Source: Sphingosinicella sp. CPCC 101087 | GTDB lineage: Bacteria > Pseudomonadota > Alphaproteobacteria > Sphingomonadales > Sphingomonadaceae | DNA: 64,000 bases | Direction of reading: 5' to 3' | Assembly: GCF_004151485.1 (NCBI RefSeq) | Contig: NZ_SBFF01000007.1 | Span: forward strand, 124,001-188,000 | In this document: positions 26,118-34,775 of the stretch, piece by piece | Layout: each line of letters opens with the position of its first letter | Position numbering within the stretch: position 1 is the first letter of the stretch | Notes under the pieces: model-generated | What the model was told of the DNA's origin: nothing | The model's input: the letters and a program-made list of their open reading frames with translations, nothing else | Databases searched by the model: none | Program-made: the position numbers and the translations under genes

Positions 26118-26696
26118 TTAATTGCTCCCGGACGGTGCGGCGTCGCCGCTGGCGCCTTCCGTCGTGGCCGAAGCATTGCTGTCCGGAGTCGCGGCGGGCG
26201 AAGCCGCGGCGATCTGCGCCTGCAGGTCGGCCAGTGTCGCGCCGATGCGCAGACCGTTCTGGCCCGGTGCGACCGAGCTGCGGGGCAGCCTGATCGGCTG
26301 CTCGCCGAGCTTGACGGTGACCGTCTCGGCATCCGTGGTCTCGATCGCGCCGATCGGAGCGCCATTGCGGTCGTGCACCATGGCGCCGACCTGGATCGCC
26401 TGCTGTGCCTGGGCGATCGCCTGGTCGAGCTGGCTGTTGAGCTGGTCGCGAGTCAGGCCGAACAGGACGGCTTCCTCTGTCGGGGTGAAGGAGGAAACCG
26501 GAAGCCGCGCCGCATGGCGGTCGGTGCGAACGACGACAAATTCGCTGTCGACGGACTCGACGGTGCCGACTTCGCCGCCCTGCGGATCCTTGACGGTGGC
26601 GCCGACCTGGATCGTCTGCGCGCCGGCCGGAGCGGCGACGGGGAAGAGCAGAGCCGCGGAAAGCGCGGTTGCAGCGAGCATTTTGCGGAAGTTCAT
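26118..26696 (-). CDS. Secreted protein with two tandem PRC-barrel-like repeats
   Basis: A 192-residue protein with signal peptide (NFRKMLAATALSAALLFPVA, cut after AGAQ). The mature part contains two similar units: IQVGATVKDPQGGEVGTVES (about residues 28-90) and IQVGAMVHDRNGAPIGAIET (about 100-160), each followed by a strand with V-V-R/K residues and an RLP.SS/T turn. This is the pattern of a PRC-barrel-like or related small beta-barrel. A low-complexity Ala/Ser/Thr tail follows. Two consecutive ATGs exist; the second (26696) is better spaced from an AGGAG. Function unknown; periplasmic location inferred. Confidence 0.72.
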   Translation of the reverse strand: MNFRKMLAATALSAALLFPVAAPAGAQTIQVGATVKDPQGGEVGTVESVDSEFVVVRTDRHAARLPVSSFTPTEEAVLFGLTRDQLNSQLDQAIAQAQQAIQVGAMVHDRNGAPIGAIETTDAETVTVKLGEQPIRLPRSSVAPGQNGLRIGATLADLQAQIAAASPAATPDSNASATTEGASGDAAPSGSN

Positions 26697-26788
26697 CATC
26701 TCTCCTCGATGTGATGGCTGACGGGGCGGGCCGGGGGCCTTATCCACGACTCAACTTAATGCCCTGAGCCGCCAAGGCAAGTTTCGGG

Positions 26789-28048
26789 TCAGAACAGGGT
26801 GGTCACCGCGCCGGTGACCCTATGGGCCCCGTCGACCGTCAACAGGGCCGTCCAGCGGTCGAAGGTCGCGCAAGGATGGGAAATGCCGAAGCCGACGAGG
26901 TCGCCCACCGCCAGCCGGCCGTCCGGAGCGGACAGGCTCAGATGCTGATCCCACATCGCGACGACCGTCATGTCTGTGGCTTCATTGGGCGGACCTTCGC
27001 CGGGCGGGCGATGCACCCATAGCGGCCGCGGCGGCTCGACGTCGTAAGAAAGGTCGCGCTTTCCGGCGCCGACGATCGCAAGCCTGGGCTCCGGCAGCGA
27101 AAGCACGGTGCCCCAGACCTCGAGCGCATGTTCGAGCTTCGGCAGCCCGGGCAGGCGGCTCCCCCCCGGTCCGGTCAGCCGCGCGTAAAGGCCGCTGTCG
27201 TGGGTGACGTAGCAGCCCGGCCGAATCACGCGCCGGACCGGCTGGCCGCCGATCCGGCCGGGGAGCTTGGCCGCGCACAGGTCGAGAAAGCCCGACCCAC
27301 CGGCCGAGATCAGCACCTCTCCTTCGGCGAACAGGCCTTCCGCGGCGATGTCGTGGGCAGCGATCAGCGCCAGGTCGATCATGTCGGCGGCCTCGAGCCG
27401 GGCGTCGGGCCGAGCCTGGCGGATTCCTTCGAACGTCTCGACGCCGCGAAGCGCAAGCCGCGGCTGGGCCGCGACAGCGCGCGCAAGTGCGAGCGCTTCC
27501 GCGGTGCTGCGAACGCCGGAACGGCCGCCTTCCAGCCCGGTCTCGATCAGCACCTGCACCGGCCGTGCGCTTGCGACCCGCTCCACCGCTTCGACGAGCA
27601 GGGCCGCGCCATCGGCCGAATCGACGAGACAGAAGAAGTCGAAGGACGGGTCGCGCGCAATCTCGCTTATGACGAAGTCGAGGTCGGTTCGCCCGACGAG
27701 CTGATTGGCAAGGAGGATCCGCTCTATCCCGAGCCGCCGATAGACTCGCACATGGTGAGCGGTCGCGGCGGTGATTCCCCAGGCGCCCGCCTCGAGCTGC
27801 CTGCGCAACAGCTCCGGGCTCATGCTGGTCTTGCCATGAGGGCAGAGCAGGGCGCCGTTTCGGTCGGCGAAGGCCTGCATCTCCCTTATATTGTCCGCCA
27901 AAGCCTCTTCCCGGATGATTGCTGACGGCATCATCAGGTCGCCGGCGAGCAGGCTTAGGCCAAGCCGGCCGATCTCGGGGCCGGTAAGACCCTCGGCCGA
28001 GGGCGGCAGACCTTTGGTCCGCCAGTCGAGCGGGCGCTCGATCACCAT
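26789..28048 (-). CDS. D-amino-acid deaminase/DSD1-like PLP enzyme (alanine-racemase fold)
   Basis: A 419-residue fold-type III PLP enzyme of the D-threonine aldolase / D-serine dehydratase-like group. The PLP lysine motif is LLCPHGKTSMSPELLRRQLE, followed by WGITAATAHHVRVYRRLG. The C-terminal domain has the metal site typical of DSD1 (HPCATFD near the end, with an upstream His in YVTHDSGLY). It would deaminate or cleave a D-hydroxy amino acid in the cytoplasm. The ATG at 28048 has an AAGG site; an in-frame ATG at 28081 lacks one. Divergent from trxB. Exact substrate unknown. Confidence 0.82.
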   Translation of the reverse strand: MVIERPLDWRTKGLPPSAEGLTGPEIGRLGLSLLAGDLMMPSAIIREEALADNIREMQAFADRNGALLCPHGKTSMSPELLRRQLEAGAWGITAATAHHVRVYRRLGIERILLANQLVGRTDLDFVISEIARDPSFDFFCLVDSADGAALLVEAVERVASARPVQVLIETGLEGGRSGVRSTAEALALARAVAAQPRLALRGVETFEGIRQARPDARLEAADMIDLALIAAHDIAAEGLFAEGEVLISAGGSGFLDLCAAKLPGRIGGQPVRRVIRPGCYVTHDSGLYARLTGPGGSRLPGLPKLEHALEVWGTVLSLPEPRLAIVGAGKRDLSYDVEPPRPLWVHRPPGEGPPNEATDMTVVAMWDQHLSLSAPDGRLAVGDLVGFGISHPCATFDRWTALLTVDGAHRVTGAVTTLF

Positions 28049-28220
28049 ACGGCCTTGTCGCGGCCTGTCATTGAACGGCATGCCCCATCTGCTGCAATCC
28101 GAAGCCGCATCGGCTCCTATCAACCCGGGCTCCGGGCGGCAAATGACGGTTGCACGGGCAGGGGGACGACCCTACCTCGCATTCATCACCCGAGTTGATC
28201 CTTCCAGGAAAGACCCCTTC

Positions 28221-29201
28221 ATGGCGGCTACCCACTCCACCCGAATGCTGATTCTCGGCTCCGGCCCGGCCGGCCTTACCGCGGCCATCTACGGCGCGCG
28301 GGCCGGCCTCGCGCCGATCGTCGTTCAGGGCATCCAGCCGGGCGGACAGCTCACCATCACCACCGATGTGGAAAATTATCCCGGTTTCGCCGACGTCATC
28401 CAGGGACCGTGGCTGATGGAGCAGATGCAGAAGCAGGCGGAGCATGTCGGCGCCCGGATGGAGTGGGATCATATCGTCGAGGTCGATCTGTCCAGCCGCC
28501 CGTTTCGAATGCTGGGCGACAGCGGCACCGTCTATCTCGGCGACACGCTGGTGATCGCCACCGGGGCCCAGGCGAAATGGCTCAACCTGCCGTCCGAGGA
28601 GCGGATGAAGGGGAAGGGGGTCTCGGCCTGCGCCACCTGCGACGGTTTCTTCTATCGCGGCAAGAAGGTGATCGTGATCGGCGGCGGCAACACGGCCGTC
28701 GAGGAAGCGCTGTACATGACCAACCACAGTCATGACGTCACCTTGATCCATCGCCGCGACTCGCTGCGCGCGGAGAAGATCCTGCAGGAACGGCTGTTCG
28801 CTCACGCCAACATCAAGGTGATGTGGAACCGCGAGGTGGCGGAGTTCGTCGGCGGCGGCGAGCCCGAAGGCCTGGTCGCGGTGGATTTGCGCGACACCGT
28901 CACGGGCGAGATCCAGCGGCTCGACACGGAGGGCGCCTTCATCGCCATCGGCCACTCGCCGGCCACCGAGTTGTTCAAGGGACAGCTTGAGCTCGACAAG
29001 GACGGCTATATCCCGGTGGAGCCTGGCACCAGCCGCACGTCGATTCCCGGCGTGTTCGCCTGCGGCGACGTAATGGACAAGCATTACCGGCAGGCGGTCA
29101 CCGCCGCCGGCACCGGCTGCATGGCCGCGTTGGACGCCGAGAAGTTCCTCGCCGAGGCCGATTTCGAGGCGAAGCCCGTCAGGAGCCTTCAGGAAGCTTG
29201 A
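28221..29201 (+). CDS. trxB: Thioredoxin-disulfide reductase
   Basis: An FAD/NADPH flavoenzyme that reduces thioredoxin in the cytoplasm. 326 residues. FAD-binding GSGPAGLTAAIYGARAGL is near the N-terminus, the redox-active pair is VSACATCDGFFY, the NADPH site is VIVIGGGNTAVEEALY, and the C-terminal FAD motif is GVFACGDVMDKHYRQA. The ATG at 28221 follows AGGAAAG. The coding sequence overlaps the 3' end of the convergent exosortase-locus hydrolase by 23 bases. Confidence 0.97.
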   Translation: MAATHSTRMLILGSGPAGLTAAIYGARAGLAPIVVQGIQPGGQLTITTDVENYPGFADVIQGPWLMEQMQKQAEHVGARMEWDHIVEVDLSSRPFRMLGDSGTVYLGDTLVIATGAQAKWLNLPSEERMKGKGVSACATCDGFFYRGKKVIVIGGGNTAVEEALYMTNHSHDVTLIHRRDSLRAEKILQERLFAHANIKVMWNREVAEFVGGGEPEGLVAVDLRDTVTGEIQRLDTEGAFIAIGHSPATELFKGQLELDKDGYIPVEPGTSRTSIPGVFACGDVMDKHYRQAVTAAGTGCMAALDAEKFLAEADFEAKPVRSLQEA

Positions 29202-30000
29202 CAGCCGGTCGGGCGTCCAACCGCCGCACCGCCTCGAGCACCGCTTCCGACAGGCGCCCCTCGTCTCCTGGGCGTGCGAAGGTGTGTGAATCCGTGTCGA
29301 GCTTCTGAGCCTTTCCGGCCAACCCGCGGAAAATGGGTGACCTCATCTCAACGTCCGCTGCGATGGCCGTTGCGTCGCCCGTCGCGAGGAGCAGTTCGGC
29401 CGGCAGTCGATGCCGCGCCATCGCGGCGGCCACCTCCTGCGCCAGTGTCGAAGGCGCGCGGCTTCCGGACTTCAATATCCCTTTGAACAATTTTCGATAA
29501 TTCACTCCGCCTGAAACCAGTCTCTTCCAGCCGTCCAGGCTGAGCAGGCGGTCTCGATAATGTTGGCGGATTGCCGCCGGCGCAGGTTCGCCCGAGGCGG
29601 TCTCCACCAGCCAGGGGTTGACCAGGATCAGCCCGTCCAGCCCGGCCTGATCGCCCAAGAGAGCGATCGCGGTCGCTCCGTCGCACAGGCCGAATCCGTC
29701 TATCCGAGTCAGCCCTGGGCGCTCTCGGCGAAGCAGATCGGCCGCGGCAGTCAGATCGGGCCCGCTGCTGCGGTAGCCCGGATCGTCCCCGCTGCTGTCG
29801 CCGACCCCCCGCCGATCGAAACGCAGGCAGGAAATTCCCCGCTCTGCCAGGTACATAGCGAGGCGCTCGTACATACGGTGCGAACCGATTCGTGTCTGAC
29901 TGCCGCCGGTCACCATCAGCAGGCCGCGGTCGCCGCCGCCTTCGTCGAGCGCCGCGCCGAGCGTCTCTCCCTCGCAGGCGAAGGTCAGGAGACGACGCAT
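29179..30000 (-). CDS. XrtA-system-associated alpha/beta hydrolase 1
   Basis: A 273-residue alpha/beta-hydrolase like the hydrolase 1 associated with exosortase A systems. It has GGSQTRIGSHRMYERLA (an oxyanion-region-like motif), a strand FDRRGVGDSSG, and a nucleophile elbow IDGFGLCDGATAIAL in which Cys (about residue 106) replaces the usual Ser. The end includes an Asp (LLLATGDATA) and a His (TDSHTF), completing a possible triad. The ATG at 30000 lies inside the end of hydrolase 2 (16-bp overlap); ATG at 30012 is an alternative. Last gene of the leftward arm (GNAT-ACP-hydrolase 2-hydrolase 1). Substrate unknown, maybe a thioester or ester formed on the ACP (inference). Confidence 0.82.
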   Translation of the reverse strand: MRRLLTFACEGETLGAALDEGGGDRGLLMVTGGSQTRIGSHRMYERLAMYLAERGISCLRFDRRGVGDSSGDDPGYRSSGPDLTAAADLLRRERPGLTRIDGFGLCDGATAIALLGDQAGLDGLILVNPWLVETASGEPAPAAIRQHYRDRLLSLDGWKRLVSGGVNYRKLFKGILKSGSRAPSTLAQEVAAAMARHRLPAELLLATGDATAIAADVEMRSPIFRGLAGKAQKLDTDSHTFARPGDEGRLSEAVLEAVRRLDARPAVKLPEGS

Positions 30001-30659
30001 GCCGCATGCCATTCGACGATGTCGGCGGCCATGGCCTCCGCGAGTTCCGGCGCACTGCCCGGTTCGGACCGGCGCCATAGAGCGGGCCCCGAAAGCTTGA
30101 TGTCGGCCGGCGCTGCATCGCTCGACAAGCGGGCCGTGCGCAACGGCTCCTGGTGGACGGCGGTGGCGTCGGCCAGACGGCCCTTCAGACTGTCCGAAGG
30201 CGCGTAGCCGGCCCATTCGACGCCGGCGAGGCCGGCCCGAGTCATGTCCCGGACCAGCGACGCCCCCGGCACCGGCGCCAGGCGCCACCAGCCGATCGCG
30301 GCCGCGGCGTCGTCGATCAGGCAGCCGCCCCGGATCGATGCAATGAGCGGCGTCTTGCCGCTGCGGGCCTGGAGATGGTCGGCCGCCGCCATGACGTCAT
30401 GCCGCCAGTCTTCCCACCGGCTGGTCTCCAGCGCTTCGAGGCTCTCGCCCGTGCCCTTGAGGTCCGGGAGCCAGCCGGACATGCCCTTTCCCGCGAGCGC
30501 CCGCATGACGCCAGCGACCAGCGCCCGCGTGCGGTTCATTTCCTCGAACAACGGAGGGACGATCAGGATCGGCGGCGCCTCGACCGGTCCGATCCGCATC
30601 AGATATTCTTCCCGGCCTGCGCTTCGGAACGTCTCGTAAGCGAGACCGCCCAAACTCAC
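29985..30659 (-). CDS. XrtA-system-associated alpha/beta hydrolase 2
   Basis: A 224-residue hydrolase-like protein corresponding to hydrolase 2 of exosortase A systems. PPILIVPPLFEEMNRTR (the oxyanion strand/loop) and GWLPDLKGTGES are recognisable. At the expected nucleophile elbow the sequence is LIASIRGGCLIDD, which has no clear GxSxG, so the catalytic competence is doubtful. It starts with a GTG overlapping the ACP stop codon (GTGA) and overlaps hydrolase 1 downstream, so all three are translated from one mRNA. Confidence 0.78.
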   Translation of the reverse strand: MSLGGLAYETFRSAGREEYLMRIGPVEAPPILIVPPLFEEMNRTRALVAGVMRALAGKGMSGWLPDLKGTGESLEALETSRWEDWRHDVMAAADHLQARSGKTPLIASIRGGCLIDDAAAAIGWWRLAPVPGASLVRDMTRAGLAGVEWAGYAPSDSLKGRLADATAVHQEPLRTARLSSDAAPADIKLSGPALWRRSEPGSAPELAEAMAADIVEWHAACVVS

Positions 30660-30934
30660 TGCAGCGCCTTGGCCCGCGCGAAGGTAAGGAGGGAGCCGAA
30701 CGTCTCGAGCATGTCGGCATCGACCTCATGGTCCTCGATGAGGATCCCGAGCCGTTCCTCCAGCTCGGTAAGCAAGCCGGCGACCGCCATCGAATCGAAC
30801 TCCGGCAACGCGCCGAACAAGGCCGTGCTCTCATCGAAACCGCGAACCTTGTCCTCGGCCAGGCCGAGCACGTCGACAAGCACCGCGCGCAGCGTCGCGT
30901 CGACCTGTTCTTCATCGTTGAAGGCGGCAACCAT
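30656..30934 (-). CDS. Acyl carrier protein of the XrtA locus
   Basis: A 92-residue acyl carrier protein. The phosphopantetheine Ser sits in the DSM of LPEFDSMAVAGLL (Ser about 48), with the typical helix before it (TLRAVLVDVLGLAEDKV) and after it (ELEERLGILIEDHEVDADML). It would carry an acyl or aminoacyl group made by the AMP-forming ligase of the same locus. The ATG at 30934 is used; the longer open frame is the antisense part of another frame of the acyltransferase gene. It lies between the acyltransferase gene and hydrolase 2. Confidence 0.88.
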   Translation of the reverse strand: MVAAFNDEEQVDATLRAVLVDVLGLAEDKVRGFDESTALFGALPEFDSMAVAGLLTELEERLGILIEDHEVDADMLETFGSLLTFARAKALQ

Positions 30935-30968
30935 GCTTCGGCTCTTATCCCCCGTTGCGCCGGGCGCC

Positions 30969-31973
30969 CTACCGACTTCGCCGGCGGGCGGCAAGCGCGG
31001 AAGCCCAGGCACGAGCCGCGCCGAGCAGTCCCTTGAACGTGCGCGGATTGAAAGCGGTGAGGTTCCAGAGGGTTTTCTTCTCCTCCATCCACTCGGCCTT
31101 ATAGGCTTCGTCCCCGGTGCCGTAGTCGATCCTTTCGACCCGGTCGTGATCGAGCACGTGGCGGAACATCGCCATGCCCAGGATCGTCCCAGGCGACATC
31201 GCCTTGGCCGCTTCCGAATAAGCGAGCTTGTGGATGGTCGCCTCCTTGTTCTCGACGAGCCAGAGTTGCGCCGCGACAGGCACGCCTGCCGCTTTGGCAA
31301 TCCCCAGACGCAAGGTTCCGGCGGCGCCCTCCTGCTCGGCGAGCGCGCGAAGGAACGGGAAAGAGCCTTCTTCCGGCTTCCAGCTAGCCCGATAGACCGA
31401 CTCGTAATCGTCCCAGGCCGCGGCGTCGAAGCGATCGTGGACAACGACGTCCAGGGCCGCGCCCTTGGCCTTGCGCTTTGCCGTGTTGCGCAGCCGCGCC
31501 GGCCGCTTCGCCCAATAGCGCTCGAAATCCATGCCTGCCGTGTCGATCCGCCAATTGGTGGTGCGCGGCGCTGCGAAGACGATCCATCCCGCCTCGCGCA
31601 AGCCGTGCTCCAGCGGCTCGGGATCCTCGATGGGCCCGAGCTCGACCCGGGCGAGTCCGCCGTCGCGCAAGGCCGCCGCGATCGCCGTCAGCAGATCCGG
31701 GTCGCGATCGCCGACTGCGTCGAAGCGCAGCGAATACCAGACCGCGTAAGCGGCGGCCGTCGGATGGTTCACCGCGAGGAAGAGCCAGGCGCGGCGGCGG
31801 CCGGCGCGGGCGCGAAGCGCAAGCAGCTTACCGGAGGGCGGGCAATGGCGGGCGAGCAGGCGGAACCAGTCGAGCCGTCCGTACAGAGAAGGCACGGACT
31901 GCCGGTCGAGCGTGCCGGCGGCGTCGCGGGCGACCGAGTCCAGATCCTCGAACAACTCGACCTCGGCCGCCAC
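30969..31973 (-). CDS. FemAB/GNAT-type acyltransferase of the XrtA locus
   Basis: A 334-residue protein of the GNAT/FemAB-like group (CelD/BcsL type) found in exosortase A loci. There is an N-terminal region up to about residue 150, then a typical GNAT core with LRNTAKRKAKGAALDVVV, YESVYRASWKPEEGSFPFL, AAQLWLVENKEATIHKLAYS and DYGTGDEAYKAEWMEEKKTLW. The last motif is characteristic of this family. It would transfer an acyl or aminoacyl group to a sugar or peptide, perhaps from the neighbouring ACP (inference). First gene of the leftward arm, divergent from the AMP-ligase gene with a 58-base spacer. Confidence 0.78.
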   Translation of the reverse strand: MAAEVELFEDLDSVARDAAGTLDRQSVPSLYGRLDWFRLLARHCPPSGKLLALRARAGRRRAWLFLAVNHPTAAAYAVWYSLRFDAVGDRDPDLLTAIAAALRDGGLARVELGPIEDPEPLEHGLREAGWIVFAAPRTTNWRIDTAGMDFERYWAKRPARLRNTAKRKAKGAALDVVVHDRFDAAAWDDYESVYRASWKPEEGSFPFLRALAEQEGAAGTLRLGIAKAAGVPVAAQLWLVENKEATIHKLAYSEAAKAMSPGTILGMAMFRHVLDHDRVERIDYGTGDEAYKAEWMEEKKTLWNLTAFNPRTFKGLLGAARAWASALAARRRSR

Positions 31974-32031
31974 TGCCTCTTCCCCTCCGCCCCTGCCTGC
32001 GGCAGAAGCTCTGGGCCATCAAGGAACCACA

Positions 32032-33546
32032 GTGCAAGCCCCCGATCCGAACCCCCGTCCGCTCGATCACCTTTCAACGCTGGGCGCGCCCGGCGCGCCG
32101 GCGCTCGTCTCGCGCGAAGGCGCGCTCGATTATGCGGCCCTCGAGCAGGCGGTCGGCACGCTCGCCGCGGCGCTTCGGGCGCGCGGCCTCGCGCCGGGTG
32201 CGCGGGTGGCGAGCTGGCTCCCCAAGGGCCGGATGACCAGCCTGCTGCCGCTCGCGGCCGCGCGAGCGGGCCTGGTCCATGTTCCGATCAATCCGCTGCT
32301 CAAGCGCATGCAGGTCGCCCACATCCTCGCCGACAGCGGCGCGGAGCTGCTCCTCAGCGGCCGAGCCCGCCTGGCAGCCCTGGAGCCGGGCGACGTGCCG
32401 TCGATCTGCGCGGGGCTCGACGAGGAAGCGGGCTTTGAGCTCCTCGGCCACGGCGAAAAGCTCGCCCCCTCGAGAGCGGCGCCCGACGATCTCGCCGCTT
32501 TGCTCTATACCTCAGGCTCGACCGGCCGGCCCAAGGGCGTGATGCTGACCCACGCCAATCTTTGGCTCGGCGCGGTCAGCGTCGCCGCCTATCTCCGGCT
32601 TGGCCCCGAGGACCGGGTTCTCGCCGTGCTGCCGTTCAGTTTCGACTACGGCCAGAACCAGTTGCTTTCCGCCTGGGCGGCCGGCGCCTGCGTCGTCCCG
32701 CTCGAATATCTGACGCCGCGTGATGTAATTCGCATGGTAGAGGAACATAGAATCAGCACCTTGGCTGGCGTTCCTCCCTTGTGGGTTCAGCTGATCGAAG
32801 CGGCATGGCCGCCCATGGCCGCGCTCAGCCTGCGCCGCCTGACCAATAGCGGCGGCAAGCTGCCGCCCTCGGTGATTCGGCGGATGCGCGAGATATTCCC
32901 CGTCGCCGAAATCTACTCCATGTACGGTCTCACCGAGGCGTTCCGGTCCACCTATCTCGAACCGGCCCTGCTCGACACGCACCCCGACTCGATGGGTACC
33001 GCCATCCCTTTCGCCGAGATCATGGTGGTCGATCATGAAGGTCGGCCGATCGAGGGACCGGGGGAGGGCGAATTGGTCCATGCCGGGCCCTTGGTTGCGA
33101 TGGGCTATTGGAAGGATCCCGAACGGACGGCCGAACGGTTCAGGCCGGCGCCCGAGGGGTCGCACTACGGCGGCACCGCGGTCTGGTCTGGCGATCGGGT
33201 GCGACGCGACTCCGAGGGGTTGCTCTATTTTGTCGGGCGCGAGGACGGGATGATCAAGACGGCCGGCAACCGAGTCAGTCCCACGGAAGTGGAGGAAGCC
33301 GCGATCGCCTCCGGGCTGATACATGAGGCGGTGGCGCTCGGTTATCCCGACGCCCGGCTCGGGGAGGGCATCGCCCTGGTGGTGCGTCCCGCCGTGCCCC
33401 ATCAGGAAGAAGCTCTGCGCGCCTATCTTCGGCGCCAGTTACCCAATTTTATGCAGCCGGGGCCTATCGTCTGGCGCGACGAGCTGCCGCGGAGTCCGAA
33501 CGGAAAGCTCGACCGGGTGGAGCTGAAGAACGAGCTGACAGCATGA
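32032..33546 (+). CDS. Acyl-CoA ligase (AMP-forming), exosortase A system-associated
   Basis: A 504-residue member of the ANL adenylate-forming superfamily. It shows the P-loop motif LLYTSGSTGRPKGVMLTHANL, the YSMYGLTEAF motif that orients the adenylate, the GDRVRRDSEGLLYFVGREDG hinge and the C-terminal catalytic Lys in PRSPNGKLDRVEL. It should activate a carboxylic or amino acid with ATP and pass it to CoA or the ACP. The GTG at 32032 follows AAGGA at ideal spacing; the open frame upstream is a shadow of the divergent gene. First gene of the rightward arm; overlaps the PLP decarboxylase gene (ATGA). Confidence 0.9.
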   Translation: MQAPDPNPRPLDHLSTLGAPGAPALVSREGALDYAALEQAVGTLAAALRARGLAPGARVASWLPKGRMTSLLPLAAARAGLVHVPINPLLKRMQVAHILADSGAELLLSGRARLAALEPGDVPSICAGLDEEAGFELLGHGEKLAPSRAAPDDLAALLYTSGSTGRPKGVMLTHANLWLGAVSVAAYLRLGPEDRVLAVLPFSFDYGQNQLLSAWAAGACVVPLEYLTPRDVIRMVEEHRISTLAGVPPLWVQLIEAAWPPMAALSLRRLTNSGGKLPPSVIRRMREIFPVAEIYSMYGLTEAFRSTYLEPALLDTHPDSMGTAIPFAEIMVVDHEGRPIEGPGEGELVHAGPLVAMGYWKDPERTAERFRPAPEGSHYGGTAVWSGDRVRRDSEGLLYFVGREDGMIKTAGNRVSPTEVEEAAIASGLIHEAVALGYPDARLGEGIALVVRPAVPHQEEALRAYLRRQLPNFMQPGPIVWRDELPRSPNGKLDRVELKNELTA

Positions 33547-34775
33547 GCAAACCCATGGGGACGATACCGGCCGGCTTCGCCGCCGACGCCGATGGCATGC
33601 TGCTGGTCGGCGGTCGCCGCGCCGACGCGCTCGTCGCGCAGGCCGACACGCCCATGTTCGTCTACGATCTGGCGCTGATCGACCGTCGGATCAGGGATTT
33701 TCGTGCGGCCTTCCAGGATGTCGATCTTCATTATGCCATAAAAGCAAACTCTTACCAGCCAGTTCTTAGGCACGTTGCGAAGCAGGTGGACGGCCTGGAC
33801 GTCGCCTCCGGGGGTGAGCTGCGTTTGGCCCTGGGGGCCGGCGGTGATCCAAACGTGATCAGTTTCGCCGGACCCGGCAAGCGTGACGTCGAGCTCGAGC
33901 AGGCCATAGCGTCGGGCATCACGCTCAACTGCGAGTCGGAAGGGGAAGCCGAGCGCGCCTTTGCGATTGGAGACCGGCTCGGCCGGACGCCGCGGCTCGC
34001 CGTTCGAGTCAATCCGGACTTCGAGATCAAGGGCTCGGGCATGCGGATGGGCGGCGGCGCGAAGCCGTTCGGAGTCGATGCGGCGCGCGTGCCCGCGCTG
34101 ATCCGGCGCATCCGCTCGGCGGGTGCCGACTGGCGCGGCTTTCACATCTTCGCCGGTTCGCAGGCGCTCGACCCGGCCGCGTTGATCGAGGCGCAAAGGG
34201 CCACGGTGGCACTCGCCGCCGAGGTGTCGCAAGCCGCCGGCGCCGCGCCGCCTTTGGTCAATCTCGGGGGTGGGTTCGGAATTCCCTATTTCAACGGCGA
34301 GCGGCCGCTCGACATCGGCGCTGTCGGCGCGGCCCTCACCGAGACGCTGAACGGCCGACACGCCATTCTCGCGGACAGCCGGTTCGCGATCGAGCTCGGC
34401 CGCTGGCTGGTCGGGGAGGCGGGGGTGTATCTGACCCGGATCGTCGACCGTAAGGAGAGTCACGGCCGGACCTTCCTCATCACCGACGGCGGCATGCACC
34501 ACCAGCTCGCCGCATCGGGCAATTTTGGCCAGGTGATCCGACGCAACTATCCTGTCGCGATCGCCTCGCGCTTCGGTGCCGAGCCGGACGAGGAAACGAG
34601 CATCGTCGGCTGCCTGTGCACGCCGCTCGACCGGCTCGCGGACGACGTCATGACGCCCCGAGCCGGGCCGGGCGATCTCGTCGCCATATTCCTTGCGGGT
34701 GCTTATGGCCTCTCGGCCAGTCCCCAGGCCTTCCTCGCCCAGCATCCCGCGAGCGAGATGGTGGTGGGCGGCTAA
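33543..34775 (+). CDS. PLP-dependent decarboxylase, exosortase A system-associated
   Basis: A 410-residue fold-type III PLP decarboxylase of the diaminopimelate/ornithine decarboxylase group. The Schiff-base Lys is in LHYAIKANSYQPVLRHVA, followed by GLDVASGGELRLAL; the phosphate site is VNLGGGFGIPYF and the C-terminal domain has EETSIVGCLCTPLDRLADDV (the specificity helix with Cys). The substrate is not determinable from sequence. It starts inside the ligase stop (ATGA), so it is co-translated with it. Together with the ligase and ACP it suggests an amine-tailoring step. Confidence 0.88.
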   Translation: MSKPMGTIPAGFAADADGMLLVGGRRADALVAQADTPMFVYDLALIDRRIRDFRAAFQDVDLHYAIKANSYQPVLRHVAKQVDGLDVASGGELRLALGAGGDPNVISFAGPGKRDVELEQAIASGITLNCESEGEAERAFAIGDRLGRTPRLAVRVNPDFEIKGSGMRMGGGAKPFGVDAARVPALIRRIRSAGADWRGFHIFAGSQALDPAALIEAQRATVALAAEVSQAAGAAPPLVNLGGGFGIPYFNGERPLDIGAVGAALTETLNGRHAILADSRFAIELGRWLVGEAGVYLTRIVDRKESHGRTFLITDGGMHHQLAASGNFGQVIRRNYPVAIASRFGAEPDEETSIVGCLCTPLDRLADDVMTPRAGPGDLVAIFLAGAYGLSASPQAFLAQHPASEMVVGG

